From positions 1-64,000 of the forward strand of contig NZ_JAKLWS010000005.1 in the NCBI RefSeq assembly GCF_022012475.1: a stretch of 64,000 nucleotides of DNA, read 5' to 3'. A model generated the notes under the pieces. The model ran no database searches and was not told the origin of the DNA. It worked only from the letters and a program-made list of their open reading frames with translations. Positions within the stretch are counted from its first letter, which is position 1; each line of letters begins with the position of its first letter. The translations under genes were made by a program, and so were the position numbers. This document shows, piece by piece, positions 46,314 to 55,778 of this stretch. This stretch comes from Rhodohalobacter sulfatireducens. GTDB lineage: Bacteria; Bacteroidota; Rhodothermia; Balneolales; Balneolaceae.

Positions 46314-46352
46314 AAAAGCCCTGTATAGCTATAAGTTATACAGGGCTTTTTT
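46314..46352 (+). terminator. Rho-independent terminator after citrate synthase
   Basis: Stem AAAAGCCCTGTATA (46314-46327) with TATACAGGGCTTTT (46337-46350) followed by more T. The A-run before it could also stop the converging alanine dehydrogenase transcript. Confidence 0.9.
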
Positions 46353-46386
46353 ATTGAAGTAAATTGAAGATAAACTTTTTGTTATT

Positions 46387-47499
46387 TCAAAGCACTTCTT
46401 CAACAGGTGTATAGTCCATCTCAAATGCTTCGGCAACGTCTTTGTATACAATTTTACCATCTACAATATTTAAACCTTTCAGAAGCTCTACATCATCTTC
46501 AAGGGCCTTCTTCCAGCCTTTATTGGCTATTTGCACCGCATATGGTAACGTTACATTCGTGAGTCCCATGGTTGATGTGTACGGAACAGCACCCGGCATA
46601 TTTGCCACACAATAATGAACTACATCATCTATGATAAAGATAGGATCATCATGAGTTGTCGGTTTCGACGTTTCAAAACACCCCCCCTGGTCTATAGCAA
46701 CATCAACCATGACCGTGCCCGGCCTCATCAACCCAAGCATATCTTTTCTAATTAAATTTGGGGCTTTGGCTCCGGGAATAAGCACTGCACCAATAATCAA
46801 ATCAGTATCAGCCAACAAATTTCGAATATTCCCCTCTGTTGAATAGAGGGTTCGAACGTTTTTTGGCATGACATCATCGAGGTAACGGAGTTTTTGAACA
46901 TTTACATCCAGGATGGTTGTATTAGCCCCCATTCCCGCCGCAATTTTTGCTGCGTTCACTCCAACAATTCCGCCGCCCAGTACAATCACGTTTGCAGGTG
47001 CTACTCCCGGAATCCCGCCCATCAAGATCCCTCTCCCACCGCTTGATTTTTCGAGGTATTTTGCACCTTCTTGAGAAGCCATTCGCCCGGCCACTTCACT
47101 CATGGGAATCAGAAGTGGAAGCGAACCGTTTTTCTTTTCTACAGTTTCGTAAGCAATGGCCACTGCTCCGGAATCGCGTACGGCTTCTGTTAACTCCTGG
47201 CTTGCGGCAAAGTGGAAGTAAGTAAATATAATTTGTCCTTCTCTCATCCTTGGGTATTCAACGGCGATCGGTTCTTTAACTTTCATAATCATATCCGACT
47301 GCCCCCAAATCTCCTCAACGTTTTCTACTATCTCCGCCCCTCTTTCCTCATACATCTCATTTGTAAATCCACTTCCGAGGCCGGCTTCGTTTTCAACTAA
47401 AACTTTATGACCATGTCTTTTAAGTTGAAGAACTCCTGCCGGTTGTACGGATACCCGGTTCTCTTGTGATTTAATCTCTTTTGGAACTCCAATAATCAT
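46387..47499 (-). CDS. ald: Alanine dehydrogenase
   Basis: A 370-residue NAD-dependent enzyme interconverting L-alanine with pyruvate and ammonia. Clear motifs: MIIGVPKEIKSQENRVSVQPAGV, the substrate Lys region MIMKVKEP (about 73-80), FTYFHFAAS with catalytic His (about 95), the NAD-binding GGGIVGVNAAKIAAGMGA (about 174-191) and VDVAIDQGGCFETSKPTTH. Length is typical (about 370). Converges on citrate synthase; monocistronic as far as visible. Confidence 0.95.
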   Translation of the reverse strand: MIIGVPKEIKSQENRVSVQPAGVLQLKRHGHKVLVENEAGLGSGFTNEMYEERGAEIVENVEEIWGQSDMIMKVKEPIAVEYPRMREGQIIFTYFHFAASQELTEAVRDSGAVAIAYETVEKKNGSLPLLIPMSEVAGRMASQEGAKYLEKSSGGRGILMGGIPGVAPANVIVLGGGIVGVNAAKIAAGMGANTTILDVNVQKLRYLDDVMPKNVRTLYSTEGNIRNLLADTDLIIGAVLIPGAKAPNLIRKDMLGLMRPGTVMVDVAIDQGGCFETSKPTTHDDPIFIIDDVVHYCVANMPGAVPYTSTMGLTNVTLPYAVQIANKGWKKALEDDVELLKGLNIVDGKIVYKDVAEAFEMDYTPVEEVL

Positions 47500-47633
47500 A
47501 TTTCTAACCCTATATTTTGATGGATATTTTCCTAATAAAGGTAGAAAAATTTAACCTAAATTATGAGAGTGTATAGAGATTTGTTGTAAGATATCAACTA
47601 CTGAATCTTGTAAAATTAAATTCTGAGAATTGT

Positions 47634-47909
47634 CTATTTCGAACTCTTTTGTATAGCCTTAATTTTTGCAATTCCCTTATCAGTAAGTGTGATATGGCCA
47701 TATAAAAAAGGGCCGCCTATTGTGGTGAGCTCAATCAGTTTTTGATCACTCATATACTCGAAATAGTATCGGATCTCTTTTCTGCCGAAATCGAGATTTT
47801 TGTTTAGTTCCTCAACCGAAATCTTATACCCGGATTCATAGTCGCTGATTTCGGCCGCTTCACTTAAAATTTTCTCGCACTTTTTATTGAAACCTTTTCC
47901 AATTAACAT
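47634..47909 (-). CDS. Small protein, possible winged-helix
   Basis: A 91-residue protein, mostly helical (GFNKKCEKILSEAAEIS...SVEELNKNLDFGRKEIRYYFEYMSDQKLIEL) with a beta hairpin and GHITLTDKGIAKIKAI at the end. The LTDKGI turn after a short wing is common in winged-helix proteins of the MarR/PadR sort, so a DNA-binding role is possible. No sure family. It is on its own, divergent from the DUF58 gene. Confidence 0.6.
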   Translation of the reverse strand: MLIGKGFNKKCEKILSEAAEISDYESGYKISVEELNKNLDFGRKEIRYYFEYMSDQKLIELTTIGGPFLYGHITLTDKGIAKIKAIQKSSK

Positions 47910-48094
47910 CCGACTGTAGATTTATGAGTGATACTTAGTGTTTATGGATGTTATAGATTCATCAATATAGCTTATGAAAGGGTTAACTAACTGTTAAGCT
48001 ATTGTTAAGAATCCTATATTTTAAACCCTACTTTTGAATACATTATTTTGAGTTCGGTTGCAGAAGTGATTATCATCCTACCCAATTAATCTTT

Positions 48095-48970
48095 ATGATT
48101 TCAAAAGAAATTTTATCAAAAATCCGTAAGCTTGAAATTCACACCAAAGGGTTGGTGAACAACATCTTTAGTGGTGAATATCAATCTGCTTTCAAAGGTC
48201 GTGGAATGGAGTTCTCTGAAGTCCGTGAATACACGTTTGGAGATGACGTCCGGCAGATCGACTGGAATGTAACCGCCCGCAGTTCGGAACCATACATTAA
48301 AGTATTTGAGGAGGAGCGTGAGCAGACTCTCATGCTCTGTGTGGATATATCCCCAAGTGGATATTTTGGCAGCCATTCTCAAACTAAAATGGAACTCGCC
48401 ATCGAAATCTGTGCTGTATTGGCTTTCAGTGCTATCAAAAATGGAGATAAGGTTGGTTTGGTCCTGTTTTCGGATAAAATTGAAAAAGTAGTTCCACCCA
48501 AAAAAGGTCGTACTCATGTGTTACGCTTAATCAGGGAACTTTATACAACCGAACCCGACGGAACCTCCACCAATATCGGTGAAGCACTTTCGTATGTGAA
48601 CCGGTTATTAACGCGTCGATCTATTCTTGTCTTGGCTTCAGATTTCCAGGATGAAAACTTTGAGAAACAGCACAGAATCACTACTCAAAAACACGATCTT
48701 GTGAATCTTGTGATTAATGACAGGCTTGAAGAGGATCTGCCGGATATCGGAATAGTTCCTTTCAGAGATGCCGAAACAGGAAAAGAATCACTCGTAGATA
48801 CATCCAGCAAAAAAGTTCGTGAAGCATACCGAAAGCGGGTTCAGGAGAGGAAAAAATCACTTCAGGAATACTTCCTCAAAAACAAAATGGATTCGATAGA
48901 TGTGTACACAAACGAGTCGTACATCAAACCGCTCATCAACTTTTTCCAACGCAGAATCAGTCGATTTTAA
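48095..48970 (+). CDS. DUF58 domain protein (Bat/MoxR-associated)
   Basis: A 291-residue cytoplasmic protein with a VWA-like second half. Hallmarks: KGRGMEFSEVREYTFGDDVRQIDWNVTARSSEPYIKVFEEERE (DUF58 core), then MLCVDISPSGYFGS, a divergent MIDAS, and LVLASDFQD. In Bacteroidota this gene normally follows a MoxR ATPase gene and precedes Bat genes. Here no moxR is in front; the Bat-like genes resume at 50419 after an inserted minus-strand M23 peptidase gene. Role in envelope stress or chaperone-like complex assembly is only inferred from the family. Confidence 0.9.
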   Translation: MISKEILSKIRKLEIHTKGLVNNIFSGEYQSAFKGRGMEFSEVREYTFGDDVRQIDWNVTARSSEPYIKVFEEEREQTLMLCVDISPSGYFGSHSQTKMELAIEICAVLAFSAIKNGDKVGLVLFSDKIEKVVPPKKGRTHVLRLIRELYTTEPDGTSTNIGEALSYVNRLLTRRSILVLASDFQDENFEKQHRITTQKHDLVNLVINDRLEEDLPDIGIVPFRDAETGKESLVDTSSKKVREAYRKRVQERKKSLQEYFLKNKMDSIDVYTNESYIKPLINFFQRRISRF

Positions 48971-48973
48971 GAT

Positions 48974-50239
48974 TTAGTTCATCGCCAGCTCATCAGGTTC
49001 TTGTACAGAATTCAGCATATTGTCGAATCTTTGGACTCTCATCATGAACTCATCCATGTATATTTCCTGAAGTCCCTCAGAAGGCGGGAAATCATATGTT
49101 ACCGAATTAACAGGTGATCCATGTTTATAGAGCCTGTAGCAAAGATGTGGTCCCGTTGCAAGGCCTGTTTGACCAACATATCCAATTACCTGGCCTTGCT
49201 CTACATTTGCACCGGCATGAATTCCTCTTGCAAAACGGCTCATATGCAAATAAGCGGTTTTGTATACACTGTTATGCTTGATCTGAACAATGTTACCATT
49301 TCCACCTCTGCGTTGAGCCTCCGTTACAACTCCGTCACCGGCAGCAAGAATGGGCGTCCCCGAGGGCGCTGCATAATCCGTTCCGTAGTGAGGACGATTT
49401 CTTTTTAGAATTGGGTGATATCTGTTTCTTGAAAAACTTGAGCTGATTCGCGGATTGTATTCAAAAGGTACTCTCATCATTTCGCGCCGCATGCTGTTTC
49501 CTTCCGGGTCATAGTAACCGCTGTCATCACCATAATCGTAATAGTAAGCCCGCAGCTCTTTTCCGCGATGAACAAATTCTGCTGCCCGAACTTTACCTAT
49601 CCCGATATATTCACCGTTCACGTATCGATCTTCATACACAGCTTTAAACTGATCCCCCATCTGTAGTGCATAAAAATCAACTGTCCAAGCATAGATATTT
49701 GCCAATTCAACCACCAGCCGCTGCGATACCTCTTGTTCCATCAAGGCATTGGCAAGTGAGCTGTGAATGGTACCCGATATAGTTCGAACAACGGTATCAA
49801 TTGGAATAGAACCATTCTCAATTGTGATTTCATCTTTCCAGTTGATGGTTGTAAACTCCGTCGGTGAACGATGCCAGACAAATGCAAAAACACCCGAATC
49901 ATCCCGATATAATCGATAGTCCTGCCCTGGAATCATTCTGTTCAGCCTGACAATACCATTTGCCTCTTGCTGGATTTGATGAATCTTCTCCGGTGATACG
50001 CCCTGACCATTTAAAATAATATAGAGCGATTCATTTCGATTAATTTCATCATCCAGTATTTCAATATCAGCTATTTTCATCCCATATTCGTCGACTTCCG
50101 GAGCAGGTGGAATCTCAGAAAGATTTTGGGTGGTAATAGACTCTTTTTCGGGGTAGTGAATTGCACTGTGGCTCCACTGAATGAGCAGAAGGATGATCAC
50201 AGATGTAAGAGACACAAGAGCTAAATGTTTTTTTGGCAT
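48974..50239 (-). CDS. M23 family (LytM-type) peptidoglycan endopeptidase, membrane-anchored
   Basis: A 421-residue protein with an N-terminal membrane anchor (LVSLTSVIILLLIQWSH), a LysM/OapA-like N-domain (about 70-130) and a C-terminal M23 domain. Zinc-site and catalytic residues: His284 and Asp288 in HYGTDYA, His332 in YLHMS and His365 in TGPHLCYR. The usual HxH at the end is HxC here: Cys367 replaces the second His. That substitution occurs in a known Bacteroidota subgroup (from memory). The enzyme probably trims peptidoglycan cross-links. Its stop codon is 3 bases from the convergent DUF58 stop. Confidence 0.9.
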   Translation of the reverse strand: MPKKHLALVSLTSVIILLLIQWSHSAIHYPEKESITTQNLSEIPPAPEVDEYGMKIADIEILDDEINRNESLYIILNGQGVSPEKIHQIQQEANGIVRLNRMIPGQDYRLYRDDSGVFAFVWHRSPTEFTTINWKDEITIENGSIPIDTVVRTISGTIHSSLANALMEQEVSQRLVVELANIYAWTVDFYALQMGDQFKAVYEDRYVNGEYIGIGKVRAAEFVHRGKELRAYYYDYGDDSGYYDPEGNSMRREMMRVPFEYNPRISSSFSRNRYHPILKRNRPHYGTDYAAPSGTPILAAGDGVVTEAQRRGGNGNIVQIKHNSVYKTAYLHMSRFARGIHAGANVEQGQVIGYVGQTGLATGPHLCYRLYKHGSPVNSVTYDFPPSEGLQEIYMDEFMMRVQRFDNMLNSVQEPDELAMN

Positions 50240-50418
50240 ACAGTCAGTTTATTTGAGAAGCATGGCTGTAGATGATTTTCAAAGAAAATAATAGAATTGC
50301 TCTTTTAATCATAATTGAATTGTGTATTTAATAAACCATTTCCACTTTCGTTAAAGCATTCGTTATCTTATGGACTTGTAAATTTTTTGAGTATTGAAAC
50401 TGAATCATAACTGACTAC

Positions 50419-51411
50419 GTGAAACCGGCAAGATTTACTGCTTTTTTGATTCTCATTTTAAGCTTCACGGCTTTGGCCGAAGCGCAACAAGTTCACACTT
50501 ATGTGGGTACTGATTCTCTCCAGGTCGGCGACACATTTACCTATACCATTGTTTTTGATGGAAATTACAGCAGCATTCAGTTTCCCGACGAAGAAAATTT
50601 TGAAGAAGATCTTTCGGTAAATTCAATCCAGAGATATCAATCGCCCGCAGGAAGAGACAGTATTGTCTATAATCTCCAGTTTTTTGCGATTGAGGACTTA
50701 ACCATAGAGTCAAAAGAGATTACCGTACAAACGGAAGAGAGTGATACGACTTTTACAACAGCCCCCGTACCACTTTTCTTTAAAACTTCCCTGGCAGCAG
50801 ATGATGATGAATTCCGTCCCATGAAGCCCATTTTTGATTTTGCCAGAACCTGGTGGCCATGGATTCTCGGTTTGATTGTTCTGCTAATCGCCGGGTATTA
50901 TTTTTACCAATGGTATTCAAACCGTGAAGTCCCGGAAGAACCAGAAACCGAAGAACCTGCCCCACCTGCTCCGTTCTCGAGTCCACTCGACGAACTCAAG
51001 GAAACAATATCCAGTCTTACAGATGTTGAAGACCTCGTGACTGAAGAACAGTTCGAGCAATTTTATATCGATCTGGGGGATGCAATACGGCTTTACATAA
51101 AACGGGTTTATGAATTCCAGGCTTTGGAAATGACAACTTCCGAAATCACGCTCACTCTCCAGGAAGAACTTGCACCGCCTAAATTGATCTCCATAACCCG
51201 AAAAGTTCTGAATGAAGCTGATATTGTGAAATTTGCAAACTTTAATCCAGGTACAAAGGGAGCTAAATCGGCCCGGGAAACGGCTCAAACATTTATTGAA
51301 ACTGCAGATGTAGTAAATTTCGAGCAGATCAAGTACATGAAGTACAAGTACGAAGTAAAGCATGGTATTCGTGAGGACAACATCAAACAAACAACCGAAA
51401 AGCCGTCATGA
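50419..51411 (+). CDS. BatD/DUF4381-like membrane protein of the Bat cluster
   Basis: A 330-residue protein: signal peptide ending ALAEAQ (about 22), a periplasmic beta domain (QVHTYVGTDSLQVGDTFTYTIVF…, about 23-130) of the oxygen-tolerance BatD type, one membrane helix (WWPWILGLIVLLIAGYYFY, about 148-166), a proline/glutamate-rich linker and a cytoplasmic helical domain resembling DUF4381 (EEQFEQFYIDLGDAIRLYIKRVYEFQALEMTTSEI). The start is GTG at 50419. The stop overlaps the VWA gene start (ATGA), so the two are coupled and probably interact. Confidence 0.75.
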   Translation: MKPARFTAFLILILSFTALAEAQQVHTYVGTDSLQVGDTFTYTIVFDGNYSSIQFPDEENFEEDLSVNSIQRYQSPAGRDSIVYNLQFFAIEDLTIESKEITVQTEESDTTFTTAPVPLFFKTSLAADDDEFRPMKPIFDFARTWWPWILGLIVLLIAGYYFYQWYSNREVPEEPETEEPAPPAPFSSPLDELKETISSLTDVEDLVTEEQFEQFYIDLGDAIRLYIKRVYEFQALEMTTSEITLTLQEELAPPKLISITRKVLNEADIVKFANFNPGTKGAKSARETAQTFIETADVVNFEQIKYMKYKYEVKHGIREDNIKQTTEKPS

Positions 51412-52406
51412 CCTGGGCAAATCCTGAATTTTTCTGGCTGCTGATCCTGATCCCGCTTTACATCGGGTATAAGGTGTGGTTTGTACTTACGAAAAAAGAT
51501 CCATCTCTTACGTTTTCATCAACAAACTTTTTAAAAGATTTGCCCGGTAATTATCGTGCTTATCTTATTTGGTTAACGCCGGTTCTGTATGTAGCTGCTT
51601 ATACCCTATTTGTAGTAGCGTTGGCTCGTCCGCAGTTGGAAAATTCAAATATCGAGAGAAGTGCAGAGGGGATCGATATTATCATGAGTATCGACATCTC
51701 ATCTTCCATGCTGGCAGAGGATATTTCTCCCAACCGTTTATCAGCGGCAAAATCTGTGGCATCTGACTTTATCAATGAGCGGCTTTCAGACCGAATTGGA
51801 ATCAATGTTTTTGCACGCGAGAGTTTTACAGTAGTCCCTCCTACCCTGGATCATGATCTCGTAAAGAATATGCTGGAAACCATTGATGTCGGGACGGTTC
51901 GAGACGGTACGGCTATCGGGATGGGAATTGCCACCTCTATTAACCGCCTGAGGGATAGTGAGGCGGAAAGCAAAGTGATTATTCTTTTGACGGATGGGAT
52001 GAATAATGCCGGTGAGATCGACCCAATTACGGCTGGTGAGATGGCCGCTACGTTTGGAATCAGAATTTATACTTTAGGAATTGGAACGAGAGGAACAGCC
52101 CCCTACCCTGTAGATGATCCGGTGTTTGGCAGACGTTACCAAAATGTGGAAGTCAATATCGATGAAGAGATGCTCACTCAGGTTGCAAATCAAACCGGAG
52201 GACAGTATTACAGGGCTACTGACCTGCAGGAGCTAATCGCCATTTATGATGAAATTGACCAGTTGGAACAATCAGAAATCGAAGAGATTATTTATATCGA
52301 CCGGGAAGACCTGTATCCCTGGTATCTTGGTTCCGGAATACTGCTTTTGTTGTTGGGTTTTTTAAACGAACGATTTTTCGCACGGTCGCCCTTGTTCTAC
52401 TCTTGA
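51408..52406 (+). CDS. BatA-like von Willebrand factor A domain membrane protein
   Basis: A 332-residue protein with N-terminal membrane helices (LLILIPLYIGYKVWFVL and LIWLTPVLYVAAYTLFVVALA), a VWA domain with MIDAS motif DISSSM (about residue 95) and later TDGMNNAGEID, and a C-terminal helix (LGSGILLLLLGFLNERFF). This TM-VWA-TM plan is that of BatA in Bacteroidota aerotolerance operons. It is coupled to the preceding BatD/DUF4381-like gene by a 4-base overlap, and mfd begins only 21 bases downstream, so the Bat genes and mfd may share a transcript. Confidence 0.9.
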   Translation: MTWANPEFFWLLILIPLYIGYKVWFVLTKKDPSLTFSSTNFLKDLPGNYRAYLIWLTPVLYVAAYTLFVVALARPQLENSNIERSAEGIDIIMSIDISSSMLAEDISPNRLSAAKSVASDFINERLSDRIGINVFARESFTVVPPTLDHDLVKNMLETIDVGTVRDGTAIGMGIATSINRLRDSEAESKVIILLTDGMNNAGEIDPITAGEMAATFGIRIYTLGIGTRGTAPYPVDDPVFGRRYQNVEVNIDEEMLTQVANQTGGQYYRATDLQELIAIYDEIDQLEQSEIEEIIYIDREDLYPWYLGSGILLLLLGFLNERFFARSPLFYS

Positions 52407-52427
52407 GAAAATGAGTATCAGTAAAAT

Positions 52428-55400
52428 ATGATTGAGCAGATTACATCAGCTATTCAGCAAAATTTAGGATTAACGACCTCAAAAATTGCTGATTTTTTAA
52501 ACCAGAAGAAGATCCTGGAATGGGATGGCTTTACGGGATCATCGGCAAATTTTCTTTTGGCCGATCTTCTGAAGAAAGAAAGTACACTTCTCTATATCGC
52601 CAAAGATTTTGAAAAGGCGGCCTCCGTTGCATCCGATTTTGAAGAGATGGGCGTTTCGAATATTTACCTCTTCCCTCCCACCAGAAATAAACCGTATGAT
52701 CACGAGAAGGTGGTTGATATGTCGATCATGGTACAGCGCTCTGAAGTGTTAGAGATGCTAAAAGAGAAGCCATCGCTGACCATTATTGCCTCAGTGGATG
52801 CCATTACGGAAAAACTCGTGCCGGCAAGCCAATTTTACGAGTCGTCCATTCACTTGGAAAAGGGTGACGAATATCCACCTAACAAACTTTCCGAGAAGCT
52901 TGCAGATCAGGGATACAGGGCAACACGATTTGTAGATGCACCGGGCGAGTATGCCATTCGCGGAGGGATTTTTGATGTATTTCCTTTTTCCGGAGAGTAC
53001 CCGGTTCGGCTTGAATTTTTTGGTGATGAGATCGATTCAATTCGAGAGTTTGACCCCGATTCACAACGATCCATAGCTTTTTTGAATGATACACGGTTAG
53101 TTCCAAACGCTGCTTCATCAGAAAATGGGAATAAGGAAAGTTTGATGACCTATTTGCCTGAAGATGCAATTCTCGCCGCTGAGGATACCGACTTGATCCA
53201 TGAAGAGATTCAGCAACATTTTGAAAAAGCAGAAGAAGTCTACCAAAAGATCGACCAGGAAAAACATTCGCCACCTTCATCAGAATATTTAGGCGTGCAT
53301 GAATGGGATGAGGCGGTACAAGCTTATGGGATGATTATGCTTGGTAGCTTTAATCAAAATATTACGGCGGATAAAACAATGTCCCTGGGCACTTCTCCGC
53401 ATCCATCATTCAATGGGAGTTTTAAACTGCTTCGGGATTTTATAACTGATCAGACCAAAAAACAAGTTCACACCTATATTCTCACCGATCATGAGAATCA
53501 GAAAGACCGATTTGAAAATATCTTAGGTGAATCGGGAAACGATTTTCAGTACAGCGTACTCATACAAAATCTTCAGGAAGGCTTTTTACTACCGCAGAAT
53601 AAACTCGCAATCCTCACTGATCACCAAATCTTCAATCGGTACCACCGTCCACGGATCAAACGGAAGCGGGTACGAGGCGGGATCTCTTTCAAAGAGATGA
53701 AGGACTTAAATATCGGTGACTATGTTGTCCACGTTGATTACGGTATTGGGAAGTTTGCAGGATTCAAAAAAATAGAAGTCCGCGGAGCTGTCCAGGAAAC
53801 CGCCGTTCTGAGATATAAGGAAGATTCCATCCTCTACGTGAATGTTTCCAGCCTCCACAAACTCCAGAAATATTCCGGGAAGGAGGGCAAAGTCCCGCGA
53901 ATTACAAAGCTTGGCTCCGGTCAATGGGCTCGAAAAAAGGCCAGCACCAAGAAAAAAGTTAAAGACATTGCGAAGGAGCTGATTGAACTTTATGCCAAAC
54001 GTAAAGCTCAGAAAGCTTACGAATTTTCAACAGACAATGCGTGGCAAACCGAGATGGAAGCACGGTTTGAGTTCGAAGAAACGCCTGACCAAATGGATGC
54101 CATTAACGCAGTCAAGAACGATATGGAATCTTCCCAACCGATGGATAGACTGATCTGTGGTGATGTTGGGTTTGGTAAAACGGAAGTCGCTATTCGTGCT
54201 GCATTTAAAGCAGTGATGGATCAAAAACAGGTTGCCGTATTAGTTCCTACAACCATTTTGGCCGACCAGCATTATAAAACGTTTTGCAAACGGATGGAGG
54301 AGTTCCCGGTTAAAATTGATGTTATCTCCAGATTTAGAACGAAAGCCGAGCAGAAGCAGATTATCAAAGATCTGAAAGAAGGAAAAACAGATATTTTGAT
54401 TGGCACCCATCGAATTGTCTCCAAAGATGTGAGATTCAAGAACCTTGGTTTGATGGTGATTGACGAGGAGCAGCGATTTGGCGTCTCCGTGAAAGAGAAA
54501 CTTAAAGAGTTCAGGGCAACGGTTGATGTGCTCACTCTTACGGCCACACCGATTCCAAGAACGCTTCAGTTCTCCCTGATGGGCGCACGCGACCTCAGCA
54601 TTATCAACACTCCACCCCCGAACCGTCAACCGGTCTACACCGAAATTCACAGTTTTGATGAATCGCTAATTCGAGATGCTATCATCCAGGAAATTTCTCG
54701 TGGCGGCCAGGTCTTTTTTATTCATAATCGTGTAAAAAATATTGAAGAAGTAGCCGGAATGATTCGGGAACTTGTTCCGGATATTCGCGTTCGTTTTGCT
54801 CACGGTCAGATGACGGGATCCAAGCTCGAAAAGATAATCAGTGATTTCTATCTAAATAAATTCGATGTCCTTGTATCCACTAACATTGTTGAAAACGGAA
54901 TTGATATCGCCAATGCAAATACAATGATTATCAACAATGCGAATAATTTTGGATTATCTGAACTGCACCAGTTGCGTGGAAGAGTTGGGCGATCAAATCG
55001 TAAAGCCTACTGTTATTTAATCACTCCACCCGTAAATACACTCTCTCCCGAAGCCCGAAAACGTCTTACTGCACTCGAAGAGTTTTCTGACCTGGGATCG
55101 GGCTTTAACATCGCGATGCGGGATCTTGACATTCGCGGAGCCGGAGACATTCTGGGAGCCGAACAAAGCGGCTACATTTCTGATATTGGATTCGAACTCT
55201 ACACGAAAATTCTAGATGATGCCGTTCGCGAATTAAAGGAAACGGAGTACAGTGCGCTCTTTAAGCATGAAGAGAAGAAAATTGACTATCCCGACACAAA
55301 AGTTGAGTTCGATCTCTCAGCTTATCTCGAAAACTCTTATGTACAAGACAGTGTGGAGCGACTCAACTTATATCGAAAACTTTCTGAGGTTGAGAATCTC

Positions 55401-55778
55401 GAGCAGATCGATGAGTGGAAAAATGAGTTGGAAGACCGGTTTGGTGATATCCCTGACAGCGGAACCAACCTGATGAAAGCTGCAAAAATTAAGTTTTTGG
55501 CATCGAGATTATTTTTCAAAAAGGTAACCGTTCGTTCGGACAGAATGTGGCTGCTCTGCCCTAAAAATGAGAGTGACCTGGGTGACCATTTTTATGATGA
55601 AGGACATTTTCAAAGCACAATGAAGAAAATCCAAAGTTTTGAAGATAATCCGTTTCAAGTTGTTCAGAAAAATGATGCCGTTACATTTGTGATATCAAAT
55701 ATTGCCGATGTGGATGAGGCAATTGAATACTTGAAAACTCTGCGAAATGCTGAAGTTGCCGAAAGTGAACCGGTATGA
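52428..55778 (+). CDS. mfd: Transcription-repair coupling factor Mfd
   Basis: An 1116-residue ATP-dependent translocase that displaces stalled RNA polymerase and recruits UvrA to DNA lesions. Domains in order: UvrB-like N-terminus (about 1-350, with GEYAIRGGIFDVFPF), RNA-polymerase-interacting CarD-like domain (about 425-490, with GDYVVHVDYGIGKFAGFKK), superfamily 2 helicase with Walker A GDVGFGKTE (about 577), DEEQRFGV box (about 680), motif III TATPIPRTLQF, motif VI QLRGRVGRS, and a C-terminal UvrA-regulating TRCF domain. All motor motifs are intact. The stop overlaps tsaC (ATGA). Confidence 0.97.
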   Translation: MIEQITSAIQQNLGLTTSKIADFLNQKKILEWDGFTGSSANFLLADLLKKESTLLYIAKDFEKAASVASDFEEMGVSNIYLFPPTRNKPYDHEKVVDMSIMVQRSEVLEMLKEKPSLTIIASVDAITEKLVPASQFYESSIHLEKGDEYPPNKLSEKLADQGYRATRFVDAPGEYAIRGGIFDVFPFSGEYPVRLEFFGDEIDSIREFDPDSQRSIAFLNDTRLVPNAASSENGNKESLMTYLPEDAILAAEDTDLIHEEIQQHFEKAEEVYQKIDQEKHSPPSSEYLGVHEWDEAVQAYGMIMLGSFNQNITADKTMSLGTSPHPSFNGSFKLLRDFITDQTKKQVHTYILTDHENQKDRFENILGESGNDFQYSVLIQNLQEGFLLPQNKLAILTDHQIFNRYHRPRIKRKRVRGGISFKEMKDLNIGDYVVHVDYGIGKFAGFKKIEVRGAVQETAVLRYKEDSILYVNVSSLHKLQKYSGKEGKVPRITKLGSGQWARKKASTKKKVKDIAKELIELYAKRKAQKAYEFSTDNAWQTEMEARFEFEETPDQMDAINAVKNDMESSQPMDRLICGDVGFGKTEVAIRAAFKAVMDQKQVAVLVPTTILADQHYKTFCKRMEEFPVKIDVISRFRTKAEQKQIIKDLKEGKTDILIGTHRIVSKDVRFKNLGLMVIDEEQRFGVSVKEKLKEFRATVDVLTLTATPIPRTLQFSLMGARDLSIINTPPPNRQPVYTEIHSFDESLIRDAIIQEISRGGQVFFIHNRVKNIEEVAGMIRELVPDIRVRFAHGQMTGSKLEKIISDFYLNKFDVLVSTNIVENGIDIANANTMIINNANNFGLSELHQLRGRVGRSNRKAYCYLITPPVNTLSPEARKRLTALEEFSDLGSGFNIAMRDLDIRGAGDILGAEQSGYISDIGFELYTKILDDAVRELKETEYSALFKHEEKKIDYPDTKVEFDLSAYLENSYVQDSVERLNLYRKLSEVENLEQIDEWKNELEDRFGDIPDSGTNLMKAAKIKFLASRLFFKKVTVRSDRMWLLCPKNESDLGDHFYDEGHFQSTMKKIQSFEDNPFQVVQKNDAVTFVISNIADVDEAIEYLKTLRNAEVAESEPV

